Source of the DNA: Clostridiales bacterium
GTDB lineage: Bacteria; Bacillota; Clostridia; Caldicoprobacterales; UBA3941
Direction of reading: 5' to 3'
Assembly (NCBI GenBank): GCA_012522165.1
Contig: JAAYKZ010000093.1
Coordinates: 1 to 14,565, forward strand
DNA: 14,565 bases
A model generated the notes under the pieces. It did not search any database, had not been told where the DNA came from, and saw only the letters and a list, made by a program, of their open reading frames with translations. This document shows, one piece after another, positions 1-7,800 of this stretch; the stretch's first letter is position 1; each line of letters opens with the position of its first letter. A program made the translations under genes and the position numbers.

Positions 1-71
1 AGTATGCGTAAGCGTTTTTCATCACATAGTGCTTTGAATACCTGTGCTTGCTCTTCATATGTGATTTCCAC
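1..71 (-). CDS. ArsR/SmtB-family transcriptional repressor, N-terminal fragment (cut by window edge)
   Basis: Only the first 23 codons and part of the next lie in the window. Reading leftwards from the GTG at 71 they give VEITYEEQAQVFKALCDEKR followed by LRI. The pattern 'VFKAL.DEKRLRIL' is the typical first helix of the winged-helix domain in ArsR-type repressors, which bind operator DNA and release it on binding metal or another ligand. The start is GTG at 71-69 because TGAGGTG (84-78) sits six bases upstream. An in-frame GTG at 80 overlaps that ribosome binding site and is less likely. The promoter and repeated operator-like sequence just upstream fit an autoregulated repressor. The ligand cannot be told, because metal-binding residues would lie outside the window. 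Confidence 0.75.
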   Translation of the reverse strand, partial: MEITYEEQAQVFKALCDEKRLRI

Positions 72-78
72 ATTATTC

Positions 79-139
79 ACCTCACATCAAGTTTTATTGA
101 TGTATAAACTATATACCTCAAATCGAGTTTTGTCAATAT
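79..139. repeat. Tandem operator-like repeats overlapping the arsR promoter
   Basis: A 25-base unit at 79-103 recurs at 115-139 with 19 of 25 identical bases, an offset of 36. The first copy contains a perfect 7-bp inverted repeat, ACATCAA (84-90) and TTGATGT (97-103), around a 6-base spacer. It covers the predicted transcription start. The second copy has a decayed dyad and overlaps the -35 element and the spacer. The position and symmetry fit binding sites for the ArsR-type repressor encoded next to them. That assignment is inference. Confidence 0.55.
108..136 (-). promoter_or_regulatory. Sigma-A-type promoter of the arsR-like gene
   Basis: Read on the minus strand, TTGACA (136-131, perfect -35) is followed after 17 bases by TATAGT (113-108, -10). 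This is close to the housekeeping consensus with ideal spacing. Transcription would start near position 101, about 30 bases before the GTG start codon. Confidence 0.75.
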
Positions 140-251
140 GTATGTGTTGTTTTTATGTATTTGCCAATAATGGATTTAACTCTGTATTTGGCTGTTAATA
201 ATTATGACTTTTTATAAATGGATAAATTCAAATATGTTGTAAATAAAAGGT

Positions 252-282
252 AAACCCCATGAACGTTGATTCCATGGGGTTT
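252..282 (-). terminator. Rho-independent terminator of the tRNA-Arg gene
   Basis: An ACCCCATG arm (254-261) pairs with CATGGGGT (273-280) around an 11-base loop, and flanking A/T bases extend the stem to 252-282. Read on the minus strand it follows directly after the tRNA CCA end and is trailed by T-rich sequence (251 downwards), so it should end tRNA transcription before the arsR region. Confidence 0.7.
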
Positions 283-283
283 T

Positions 284-359
284 TGGAGCGTCTGGCAGGA
301 GTCGAACCTGTGACCTTTGGAGTCGGAGTCCAACGCTCTATCCACTGAGCTACAGACGC
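284..359 (-). tRNA. tRNA-Arg, anticodon CCG, with encoded CCA
   Basis: On the minus strand the sequence folds as a complete cloverleaf: 7-bp acceptor stem GCGTCTG/CAGACGC, D arm GCTC-AGTGGATA-GAGC, anticodon arm TTGGA-CTCCGAC-TCCAA, a 5-base variable loop, and a T arm with the loop TTCGACT. The middle of the anticodon loop is CCG, which reads the arginine codon CGG. The mature end TCCA (discriminator U, then CCA) is encoded at 287-284. One irregularity is an A-C mismatch at the first pair of the T stem (positions 49-65). Confidence 0.93.
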
Positions 360-375
360 AAGTTATTTATTATTA

Positions 376-381
376 ATTATA
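376..381 (-). promoter_or_regulatory. Possible -10 element of the tRNA-Arg promoter
   Basis: A perfect TATAAT lies on the minus strand at 381-376, 17 bases before the mature tRNA 5' end. At the expected distance upstream there is no good -35 hexamer (TAGTAT at 404-399), so this is a weak call. The surrounding DNA is very AT-rich and chance TATAAT matches are expected; another one occurs at 428-423. Confidence 0.3.
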
Positions 382-508
382 CCATTTAATATTTTTAAAT
401 ACTAGTTTTAATTGTAAGTCGAATTATAACATAAATTATTTCTTTATTAATAAATAATGACCATTCTGTAAATTTGTATTAAATTAGGTTCCAATATTTC
501 ATAATAAA

Positions 509-517
509 TGCTATAAT
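509..517 (+). promoter_or_regulatory. Extended -10 promoter for the receiver-domain gene
   Basis: TGCTATAAT at 509-517 matches the extended -10 form TGnTATAAT, which needs little or no -35 element, and none is obvious upstream. It lies about 57 bases before the chosen start codon of the receiver-domain gene. The rest of 360-573 shows no other clear feature. Confidence 0.55.
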
Positions 518-573
518 CAAGCTAATAACTTTGTAACATATTTGCTTAGTTCTGCTTGGAAAGGATGAACGCT

Positions 574-972
574 GTGGTATTGAAAGTCTTAATGGTAGAT
601 AATAGCTATAATGCTCGAAGGGACATAGATCGGAAAATCAAATGGGTAGATAATGATTTTGAATTGGTTGGCGAAGCCAGTAATGGTGAGGAAGCCTTAG
701 CTCTTATACCCCATGTATCGCCTCACGTAATACTAACAGCCATAAGAATGCCAAAAATGGATGGAATTACTTTTATAGAAACAGCTAAGAAACGTTGGCC
801 AAATATCAAATATGTTATTGTTAGTTATTATGATAATTTTGATTACCTCAGGCAGGCAATGAAAGTTGGAGCTTACGACTACATCCTAAAACCCGTTAAG
901 GAGGACGAAATAAATCAAGTCCTTATGAGGGCCAAAATTGAAATTGAGACTGGTGTTAGGAAATTTTTCTAA
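574..972 (+). CDS. Stand-alone degenerate (pseudo-)receiver domain of the YesN response-regulator type
   Basis: The 132-residue product is a single receiver (REC, CheY-like) domain. The segments 'KVLMVD', 'ELVGEASNGEEAL', 'IRMPKMDGI', 'YDNFDYLRQAMKVGAYDYILKPV' match the receivers of YesN-type regulators, which normally carry an AraC-type DNA-binding domain after the receiver. Here there is none: a stop and a strong terminator follow at once. Key residues are altered. The phosphorylated Asp expected in 'TDIRMP' is Ala56 (codon GCC), and the acidic pocket is Asp9-Asn10 instead of two acids. Ser84 and Lys106 are retained. Phosphorylation therefore looks impossible, so the protein may act unphosphorylated, as a binding partner, or be a remnant of a longer regulator. 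The start GTG at 574 is chosen because GGAAAGG (558-564) is nine bases upstream; the in-frame ATG at 565 directly abuts that site, and a TTG at 556 precedes it. Confidence 0.75.
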   Translation: MVLKVLMVDNSYNARRDIDRKIKWVDNDFELVGEASNGEEALALIPHVSPHVILTAIRMPKMDGITFIETAKKRWPNIKYVIVSYYDNFDYLRQAMKVGAYDYILKPVKEDEINQVLMRAKIEIETGVRKFF

Positions 973-974
973 AT

Positions 975-1022
975 AAAAAGCTGTAGGACTTTTCTTTTGT
1001 AAGTAGTCCAACAGCTTTTTTA
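975..1022. terminator. Bidirectional terminator between the receiver gene and cdaR
   Basis: AAAAAGCTGT (975-984) pairs with ACAGCTTTTT (1011-1020), and GGACT (986-990) with AGTCC (1005-1009), with one A-A mismatch and a 14-base loop. The A- and T-runs on both sides make it work for both converging genes. It starts two bases after the receiver stop codon and ends at the cdaR stop codon. Confidence 0.85.
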
Positions 1023-2231
1023 TTATTCTATAGTTACCTTCAACTGCTTAGGCTCATTATTAGTCACTTCTAAGCCAGGAGGTAGGTTATCTACTAATAT
1101 TGGGTAAACCCTCTCACCTCTTGACGAGTTTTCTAAATCCATATATACCTTTAAGCTTTGGGGATTCAATGCATCTACTAAACTTTGAGGCCCACTCACG
1201 GTTATGATCATATCATCTTCTAATTCATCCAGTTTCGCATGTAAGCCCCGTGGTACATTTCTTAGTTCAACTTCTCCAAAGTTGACATCTCTATTTATCA
1301 TTCTCTCTATTCTCACCAAGACCTGAACATGGGAAGGTTCTCCTGGACTTAATCGAATATCCTCATGTTGCTGCAATTTTAATTCTTTAACTATATTTCC
1401 TGTGGCTCCCTGAACATCTAATACCTCAGTAGTTAGTGAATCAATTGCTTCTAGTACTTCTGGATCACCGCTTATAGATACTTCTCCAGGCTTAACTTCC
1501 TGACCCATTACCACAAAACCTTCGGCAGGTTCCCCAGTTATTTGAGGGTCAATTCTAACGGTTTTATTAGGGTAAATAGTTACTACGCAATATTCTGGAT
1601 TAATGGTTATAAAATCAGGGTCTATGATTTCATCATCTTCATTTAGTAATTCAATCATCAAAGAGCGATCTACTTTTTTGTCTCTAGCTCCCAAAGATAT
1701 GGATATTTGAGCATATGCAGCAGTTCGGATTAAGGACTCTGGCCCTCTAACTTCTATAAATCTAGGGTTTATTTCATAATATCTCTTACCAAATTCAGCA
1801 CTATCCTTTTCCGCCACTTTGGGAATTACTGGTACAGTTTTTGAAACTATTCTCTCAACATTAATCTTTATATCTGGGAGAGATTTTATTTCAATGTTGC
1901 TAGGCAAACCAGTTATTTGAACACTTACCCTTTGCTCACCTGTCTTGTTTATCTCTGATAGATCCACTGTAGCAATAATTTTGCTTTTATCTATATATCT
2001 AACCATACTTGATTTAGCACGAATATCAAAACAATAGGTATCAGGCATTTCAGATGATATCATCAATCCATTTTCTGAGAGCTTTTGCTGATTTTCTATT
2101 CTAATGGGAATATCCCTAAAACTCATATCTCTCAATGGATCCCGATTACTGGGTGTCATACCCCATAAAATAAGTGCTATAACTATAGATATAATTTTTA
2201 GAGTTATATTTCTCTCAAAAAATCTAGTCAT
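1023..2231 (-). CDS. cdaR: CdaR, YbbR-domain regulator of the c-di-AMP synthase CdaA
   Basis: The 402-residue protein begins with one membrane anchor (about residues 8-26, 'NITLKIISIVIALILWGM'), followed by an extracytoplasmic part built from beta-rich YbbR repeats. Recurrent phrases such as 'V.V..PKVAEKDS.EFGKRYYEINPRFIEVRGPESLI' and 'VKPGEVSISGDPEVLEAI' mark repeat boundaries. CdaR partners CdaA at the membrane and modulates its activity. The start is well supported: AGGAGG at 2244-2239 lies seven bases before the ATG. The start overlaps the end of cdaA by 8 bases, so the two are translationally coupled. The protein is somewhat shorter than the roughly 480 residues of Bacillus subtilis CdaR, so probably has fewer repeat residues. 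A terminator follows the stop directly, so glmM, the usual third gene of this operon, is not cotranscribed here. Confidence 0.9.
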   Translation of the reverse strand: MTRFFERNITLKIISIVIALILWGMTPSNRDPLRDMSFRDIPIRIENQQKLSENGLMISSEMPDTYCFDIRAKSSMVRYIDKSKIIATVDLSEINKTGEQRVSVQITGLPSNIEIKSLPDIKINVERIVSKTVPVIPKVAEKDSAEFGKRYYEINPRFIEVRGPESLIRTAAYAQISISLGARDKKVDRSLMIELLNEDDEIIDPDFITINPEYCVVTIYPNKTVRIDPQITGEPAEGFVVMGQEVKPGEVSISGDPEVLEAIDSLTTEVLDVQGATGNIVKELKLQQHEDIRLSPGEPSHVQVLVRIERMINRDVNFGEVELRNVPRGLHAKLDELEDDMIITVSGPQSLVDALNPQSLKVYMDLENSSRGERVYPILVDNLPPGLEVTNNEPKQLKVTIE

Positions 2232-3084
2232 TTTTGGACCTCCTTTTTATAAAACTAAAAGGTCCATTATCATTAGCATTTTTATAATATATTGACCTCA
2301 ACACACTTTTCAAGCCGTCCATATCCAAATAACGAGTAAGCTTGCCATTTTGGGCCATAGATATTACTCCTGTCTCCTCAGATACTATTATGGCCAGAGC
2401 ATCTGAACTCTCTGTTATACCTAAGGCAGCACGATGTCTTGTCCCTAATTGTTTGCTAAGATTTGGATTTTCTGTCAGAGGCAAAAAGCATCCTGCGGCA
2501 GCAATTCTATCTCCACGAATTACCACAGCTCCGTCATGCAGAGGTGTATTTGGAACAAAAATGTTTTCCAGTAATTCTCTAGTTAACCTTGCATCTATCT
2601 TAACCCCTGTTTCTATAATTTCATTAATGCCTGTCTGCTTTTCAACCACTATAAGAGCGCCGGTTCTAGTCTTTGACATATTAGCTACAGCATCGGCTAT
2701 TCCATTTACAATACTTTGAGTATCTCTATCCTTGTCATCTCCAATCAACAAGCTTCTTTCGAAGAAACGACCTCTTCCGATCTGCTCCAGGGCTCGTCTA
2801 ATTTCAGGATGGAAAACAATAACCACAGCAGTGATACCAAAATTAATAGTATTCTCTAAAATCCAGGCTATTGTATTGAGTCGTAAACCCTTAGTGACAA
2901 AATATATGAAAAAAAGAAAAACTACTCCCTTTAATACTTGTTCAGCCCTTGTCTTTCTAATTAGTAAAAGGAGTTGGTATAATACGAAGGCTACAACGGT
3001 AATATCTACAATATGACGAATAATATCCGGAAACTGCAAATAAGGCTCCAACCGCTGAAGCAGATCAGAAATCATTGCCCACAT
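2224..3084 (-). CDS. cdaA: CdaA, membrane-bound diadenylate cyclase (c-di-AMP synthase)
   Basis: CdaA joins two ATP molecules into cyclic di-AMP, which controls potassium and osmolyte balance and cell-wall homeostasis. The 286-residue protein has three N-terminal membrane helices (about 22-42, 50-66 and 72-92) followed by the DisA_N cyclase domain. Both catalytic motifs are intact: Asp184-Gly185-Ala186 in 'LHDGAVVIRGD' and Arg216-His217-Arg218 in 'GTRHRAALG'. Size and layout match the CdaA (YbbP) family. The ATG at 3084 is preceded by GGGGGTGG (3098-3091), a usable ribosome binding site; a second ATG three codons in is possible. The stop is TAG at 2226-2224, inside the start region of cdaR, and a TGA follows two codons later. 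The gene has its own extended -10 promoter at 3139-3131. Confidence 0.95.
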   Translation of the reverse strand: MWAMISDLLQRLEPYLQFPDIIRHIVDITVVAFVLYQLLLLIRKTRAEQVLKGVVFLFFIYFVTKGLRLNTIAWILENTINFGITAVVIVFHPEIRRALEQIGRGRFFERSLLIGDDKDRDTQSIVNGIADAVANMSKTRTGALIVVEKQTGINEIIETGVKIDARLTRELLENIFVPNTPLHDGAVVIRGDRIAAAGCFLPLTENPNLSKQLGTRHRAALGITESSDALAIIVSEETGVISMAQNGKLTRYLDMDGLKSVLRSIYYKNANDNGPFSFIKRRSKND

Positions 3085-3130
3085 ATATCCACCCCCGCAT
3101 TAATTTACCGAAAAATCAATATCATTAATA

Positions 3131-3139
3131 ATTATAACA
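3131..3139 (-). promoter_or_regulatory. Extended -10 promoter for cdaA-cdaR
   Basis: On the minus strand TGTTATAAT (3139-3131) is a perfect extended -10 element about 47 bases before the cdaA start codon. No good -35 hexamer is present at 17 bases, as is common for extended -10 promoters. Confidence 0.6.
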
Positions 3140-3191
3140 CCTTTGACAGGTCTTTTACCATAGTAAGAATGAAAAATATTGAATATTTGGT

Positions 3192-3761
3192 TTACTGGTG
3201 TCTAATGACCTCAAATCTTTTCATGTTATAGGGCTCTGCTTCCCTAATTCCAGCTTTTTGTAAAGCTATGCTTACTTGTTCTTTTGGGGTATTTATCCCT
3301 TCTAAATCTGGCAGCAGAATCCCAGTTTTTGAATTACAGCTCACAATTATACCATACTTTTTTACGTCTAATTGATCAATGGATTGAACAGGTTCTGGCT
3401 CCTTTATTACATCTACAAAATACTCAAGACTATCTAGCTCTTCTTTTTTTACAGGGAAAAATCTAGGATCCCGTGTCCCGGCACCAATAGCGTTATAAGC
3501 TATCTCTTCAGCAATGTTCTTCCTTATTGGCTCAGTAGTTCCTAAACATCCTCTAAGCTGGCCATATTGCTTAATTATAACAAATACACCTGCCTGATTT
3601 TCTACCATTTCTTTAGGTATATCATCATTATATATATCCATCACTCTGCCATAAAGGATATATTCTTCTAAAGATTTTCTTGCTAATCTTATATATGCAT
3701 CTTCATTATTATTGATCTTGTCTATTTGATCTTTTGCTTCTTTAATTAAATTCTTCATCAC
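3192..3761 (-). CDS. AMMECR1-domain protein (AmmeMemoRadiSam system protein A type)
   Basis: This 189-residue product is a complete AMMECR1 domain. The hallmark LRGCLGT (residues 69-75) is followed by 'IAEEIAYNAIGAGTRDPRF' (about 83-101) and 'LEYFVDVIKEPEPV', in the usual order and spacing. The N-terminal segment 'AYIRLARKSLEEYI' (about 22-35) is also typical. AMMECR1 proteins occur from archaea to humans; in bacteria they are often encoded with, or fused to, a Memo-like protein and a radical-SAM enzyme. Neither partner is here. The biochemical function is unknown. The start is GTG at 3761 followed at once by ATG; AGAAAGGA upstream favours the GTG slightly. The gene lies 107 bases upstream of cdaA, which has its own promoter, so it may be a separate unit. 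Confidence 0.9.
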   Translation of the reverse strand: MMKNLIKEAKDQIDKINNNEDAYIRLARKSLEEYILYGRVMDIYNDDIPKEMVENQAGVFVIIKQYGQLRGCLGTTEPIRKNIAEEIAYNAIGAGTRDPRFFPVKKEELDSLEYFVDVIKEPEPVQSIDQLDVKKYGIIVSCNSKTGILLPDLEGINTPKEQVSIALQKAGIREAEPYNMKRFEVIRHQ

Positions 3762-3788
3762 TTATCAAATTTCCTTTCTATTTATGAT

Positions 3789-3818
3789 CGTATAATTATT
3801 GATCTAATTATATGTAAA
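3789..3818 (-). promoter_or_regulatory. Possible promoter of the AMMECR1 gene
   Basis: On the minus strand TTTACA (3818-3813) and TATACG (3794-3789) are separated by 18 bases and end 27 bases before the GTG start. The match to the housekeeping consensus is moderate and the region is AT-rich. The rest of the gap to the cwlD remnant (3762-3931) shows only a short TAAGCC-AAG-GGCTTA hairpin without a T-run. Confidence 0.3.
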
Positions 3819-3931
3819 CATAAAGCAACTCCTTGTGCTAGTTTTTTCTGAATTTATAATGGCTATTGTAAGTAAACCCCTTCAATGATTTGACTAAGCC
3901 CTTGGCTTATGGAACAGATTAATTTATACTA

Positions 3932-4642
3932 TCATCTAGACAAGTAGCTTACAATTCCACAATAAATGGCCCATGCTATCTGATCCTGATATTCATCAGT
4001 AGTAAGCAGTGTTTCTTCCTGTGGATTAGATAAAAATCCACATTCTACAATTACCGAGGGGCTCTAAATATCTTTTAGTATTAAACAGTTATCGGCTGCC
4101 TATATTTGACGCTTGTTTCCCCTATTCAATATCCTTATCAATTGTTGTTGGATGCACTCCGCTAGCTGCTTCCCTTCTTCACTACCCTTCATATAAAAGG
4201 TCTGGGCGCCAAAATACTGAGGGTGGTTAAATTGATTCAAATGAATGCTTATCACCATATCAGGCTTGGCTTTTTTAAGAATCTCTACCCTTCTAGACAT
4301 ATCTTGACGTTTCTTAGAACCAGTATAATCTTTATCGTATAAACCTTCGTTAGTTTTCCGTGTCATTACAACTTTAGCCCCGCCATTTTCAAGATATGAT
4401 TGAAGTCTCTTAGCAATTTTTAAATTAATCTCGTCTTCTCGTACTCCACTCTTGCTGACTGCCCCTGGATCCATTCCTCCATGCCCTGCATCGATGGCAA
4501 CAGTTATTCCGTGAGCCGGAGATGTAAATACTGTTAAAGCTTTTTCTTCTCTGAGCTTAATTACATATAAAGAACCAATAATTAGGCCAAGTATTATCCA
4601 AAATATATATAGCCATTTTTTACTAATAAAAAATACCCTCAT
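3932..4642 (-). pseudogene. cwlD: cwlD, spore-cortex N-acetylmuramoyl-L-alanine amidase, interrupted by two in-frame TAG codons
   Basis: CwlD removes peptide side chains from cortex peptidoglycan so that muramic-delta-lactam can form, which germination enzymes need. The frame starts at ATG 4642 (GGGGG upstream) with a membrane anchor (about residues 10-28) and an Amidase_3 domain: zinc ligands His54 ('DAGHGG'), Glu69 ('REDEINL') and His134 ('SIHLN'). A TAG at codon 181 (4102-4100) ends the first open frame after 180 residues. The same frame continues as AADNCLILKDI, a second TAG at codon 193 (4066-4064), then SPSVIVECGFLSNPQEE and on to TGA at 3934-3932. The full length of 236 codons matches the family (about 237 in B. 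subtilis), and the catalytic Glu200 ('VECGFLSN') lies after both stops. No frameshift is present. A 180-residue product would lack the catalytic Glu and should be inactive unless the stops are read through. Confidence 0.88.
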
Positions 4643-4760
4643 CTAAGCAACCCCCAACACTATCTATATCATTAATAAGATATTCTTTTGAGGGCTTGCC
4701 CTATGAAACTTTCCTTATGGCTTTATTTAGAATATAACCAACTTTAATGATTTAATTCTT

Positions 4761-4801
4761 AAAGTAAAAAGTTAAAGGAACTGCTTTATTGAGCAGTTCC
4801 T
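4761..4801 (-). terminator. Terminator of the cyclic glucan synthase gene, with the stop codon in its loop
   Basis: On the minus strand AGGAACTGC (4801-4793) pairs with GCAGTTCCT (4784-4776) around an 8-base loop, followed by a T-rich tail (4775-4761). The TAA stop codon of the glucan synthase frame (4788-4786) lies in the loop, so the last codons form one arm of the terminator. It separates this gene from cwlD. The remaining gap (4643-4760) shows no clear promoter. Confidence 0.8.
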
Positions 4802-7800
4802 AAAACTACTTTTATACTATGCATATTACCATCCTCTACAAGAGGTATTGCTTTTTCATCTAGCCTTTTTTCATCTAGCCAGACTTCTTTAACTCCTCTA
4901 TTCACCCTCTGGGGATTTTCTACTCTAATCCTATATATGGTTGTTTTATACTTATAGGTCATATCAAATCCTTCCCAATGTGAGGGTATGCAGGGGTCTA
5001 TACAGAGTTTGCCATCTCTTAGCTTTAAGCCTAGAATCCACTCTACACCCACCCGATACATCCAAGCAGCTGAGCCGGTGTACCAAGTCCATCCTCCACG
5101 ACCTACATGAGGCTCAACTGTATATACATCGGCTGCCATAACATAGGGTTCAACCTTATATCTATTTATCTCAATCCAAGTTCTTCCATGATTAATAGGA
5201 TTGATCATATGGTATAGTTCCCATGCTTTATCTCCGTCACCTAACATTGCATTGGCCAGTATCGTCCATACTGCTCCATGGGTATATTGCCCTCCATTTT
5301 CCCTAACCCCTGGCACATAACCCTTAATGTAACCAGGTTCTAAGGGGGATTTGTTAAAGGGTGGTGATAATAACTGTATCAACCCCTCATCTCTCCGTAC
5401 CAGATGCCTTTCCATGGCTTCCATAGCAATCTTTGCTCGTGAAGGCTTGGCGGCTCCCGATATAACTGCCCAGGATTGAGAAATAGCATCAATTCGGCAT
5501 TCTTCATTTAACTCAGATCCAAGGGGCGTTCCATCATCAAAGTATGCTCTGCGATACCAGCCTCCATCCCAACCATGTTTGTTTATAGCTTCTTTTAACT
5601 TCTCGGCTACATCTTTATATTTTTGTGCCCTTTCTCCATCATTATGATGCTGACAGATGGGAATAAACTTATCCAGGACTGTATACAGGAACCAGCCTAG
5701 CCACACACTTTCCCCGCGGCCTTTGATTCCCACCTTATCCATACCGTCATTCCAGTCACCGCCTCCCATCAAGGGTAAGCCATGTTCACCAAAGGATAGA
5801 GATTTTTCTATAGCTCTGATACAATGATGGTAAATGCTTTCCTTATCTTTAGATATTTCTGGTACATTATATCTATCATCCTCATCTTCCCTCAAAGGCT
5901 CATCTACAAGATAGTGGGTCTCTTCATCTAATATACTCCAATCTCCTGTACCTTCAATATAGTTAGCAGTTACATAAGGTAGGAATAAGAGATCATCGGT
6001 AATCCTGGTTCTAATTCCCCTGTAAGGAGGATGCCACCAGTGCTGAACATCCCCTTCTGTAAACTGATGCTGGCTGCTAAGAAGAATCTGATCCTTCATC
6101 ATTTTGGGATTACTGTATATTAAAGCCAACACATCCTGCAGCTGATCACGGAATCCGTATGCGCCTCCAGCTTGATAAAAACCTGTCCTAGCCAAAAGCC
6201 TGCTGCTTAAGGTCTGGTAAAGTAACCATCTATTTAACATAATGTTCATAGATTTATCAGGAGTTTTTACCTCAACAGCACCTAATCTTCTCTCCCAAAT
6301 ATTCTTTGACTCTTCCAGGGCTTGACGAGCTGCTTCCTTATTTGCATAATCCTTTATTATGCTCCTTGCCTCTTCATGGCTGTTACCTTGCCCTAGCACA
6401 AAGATTATCTCTTCCTGCTGGCCTGGCTCAAAGCTTACATTAACCTGTATAGCACCACAGGGATCAAAACCAGCACCTACCCTATTAGACAATCCTTTAC
6501 GCCTTAAAGCTAAGGGACTGCTAATAGAACCGTTTCTTCCAATAAATTCAGTTCGATCACCTGTAATACCTACATAGGGCCTATCACTGGCTATAAATGC
6601 TACTTTATCTTTAAACTCTTCATTGTAAGGATTAAATGCAAGGATAGCATTTAATTCCTTATCCTCCATAGTTGTTATAAATTGATTATTGGGAATAGGA
6701 TTAACTCCACACACCCAATGAACGTAAAAGGTAAAGGAGAGATTTTTCCGCCTATCTGAAGCATTGACAATTTGTATATGATAATACTTCACTGGCTGAT
6801 CTGGATTTACATACATAGTTTGTTTCTGTTTTAATCCATTTCTATTATGTTCAAAAACAGAATAACCTTGTCCATGTCGTATGGTGTATATTCCTTCAGT
6901 TCGTATAGGTGAAGGTGTAATGGACCAAAGGGCTCCAGTATCTTCGTCCCTTATATAAACCCCTTCACCAACAGGATCAACTATAGGATCATTGGACCAG
7001 GGGGTTAGCTTGTTTTCCCTACTATTACCATGCCATGTATATCCTCCTCCAGACTCCGTAACTAAAAACCCAAAGTCCTTGTTGGCTATTATATTGCTCC
7101 AAGGCATAGGAGTAGTAATATCTTTATTTAATCTAATTACATACTCCTTACCATCAGAGCTGAATCCTCCAATATCGTTAAAGAATAGAAGTTCTGGTTC
7201 TGCTTCCATTTCATACTCAATTGTATCTTGTGATTCATTATATTCCATAATATCGGGAAGGTCTTCTTGGACATCAAAATCTTCTATTTGGGAAGCTAGG
7301 GAACCTCGCTGTCCATCAATAATTATTCTTGATGCATAGGCCAAAAGATTTTTATCCTCCTCTGGCATTAAGTTGCCAGCTAATAGATGTATACCTCCCG
7401 GTTTGCCTTGTAAATCCTTCAGGTTGCTGACGGTTAGCATTTCCCTGATTCGGTCTTGTACAGGCTGTTCATAGCTGTTGCCGTACTCATTGAGTATCAC
7501 TAAATCCACATATATTCCTTTAAGTCGCCAGTATTCATGGATAGAAAGCATTTGCCTAACCATTTCCAGTTCGTCGATAGTGCTTACCTTTATTGTAGCT
7601 ATTGGCAAATCTCCTGAAATACCATAGGCCCACAAACCACTTTGAGCCTTATGATTACTAATAGATTTCAAAATCCTCCTCCTGCTAGGACTGATATATA
7701 CGATAGAAGAAAGCATCTTCTGATATAAGCTTATCTCAGATGAAGTTAGATTTAGATACCTCATTTCAACCTGGCTATGGGTCCAAGCCAGCTCAAAAGC

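Noticed and set aside
4..198. Plus-strand 64-codon open frame at the left edge
   Set aside because: It runs antisense through the arsR start, promoter and repeats, is rich in Cys/Ser/Phe, lacks a ribosome binding site and resembles no protein.
3144..3149. Plus-strand TTGACA between cdaA and the AMMECR1 gene
   Set aside because: No -10 hexamer follows at 16-18 bases and no plus-strand gene lies downstream.
2342..3231. Plus-strand open frames opposite cdaA and the AMMECR1 gene
   Set aside because: They mirror well-conserved minus-strand genes and have no promoter or ribosome binding site of their own.
3932..4642. Pyrrolysine insertion as the main explanation for the interrupted genes
   Set aside because: Two TAGs at likely Lys positions are suggestive, but the glucan synthase is broken by TAA, which pyrrolysine does not explain, and no pyl gene is in the window. 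Kept only as an alternative for cwlD.
4686..4700. AGGGCTTGCCCT near-palindrome upstream of cwlD
   Set aside because: Too short and without a T-run to be a terminator; no recognisable regulator site.
4643..4760. Sporulation sigma-E-like promoter for cwlD
   Set aside because: ATATT-like and CATA-like boxes exist but their spacing (about 11) does not fit the sigma-E consensus.
6992..7339. Plus-strand open frames inside the glucan synthase (also at 4941, 6359 and 7934)
   Set aside because: All are antisense to a clearly coding frame, with unlikely compositions and no start signals.
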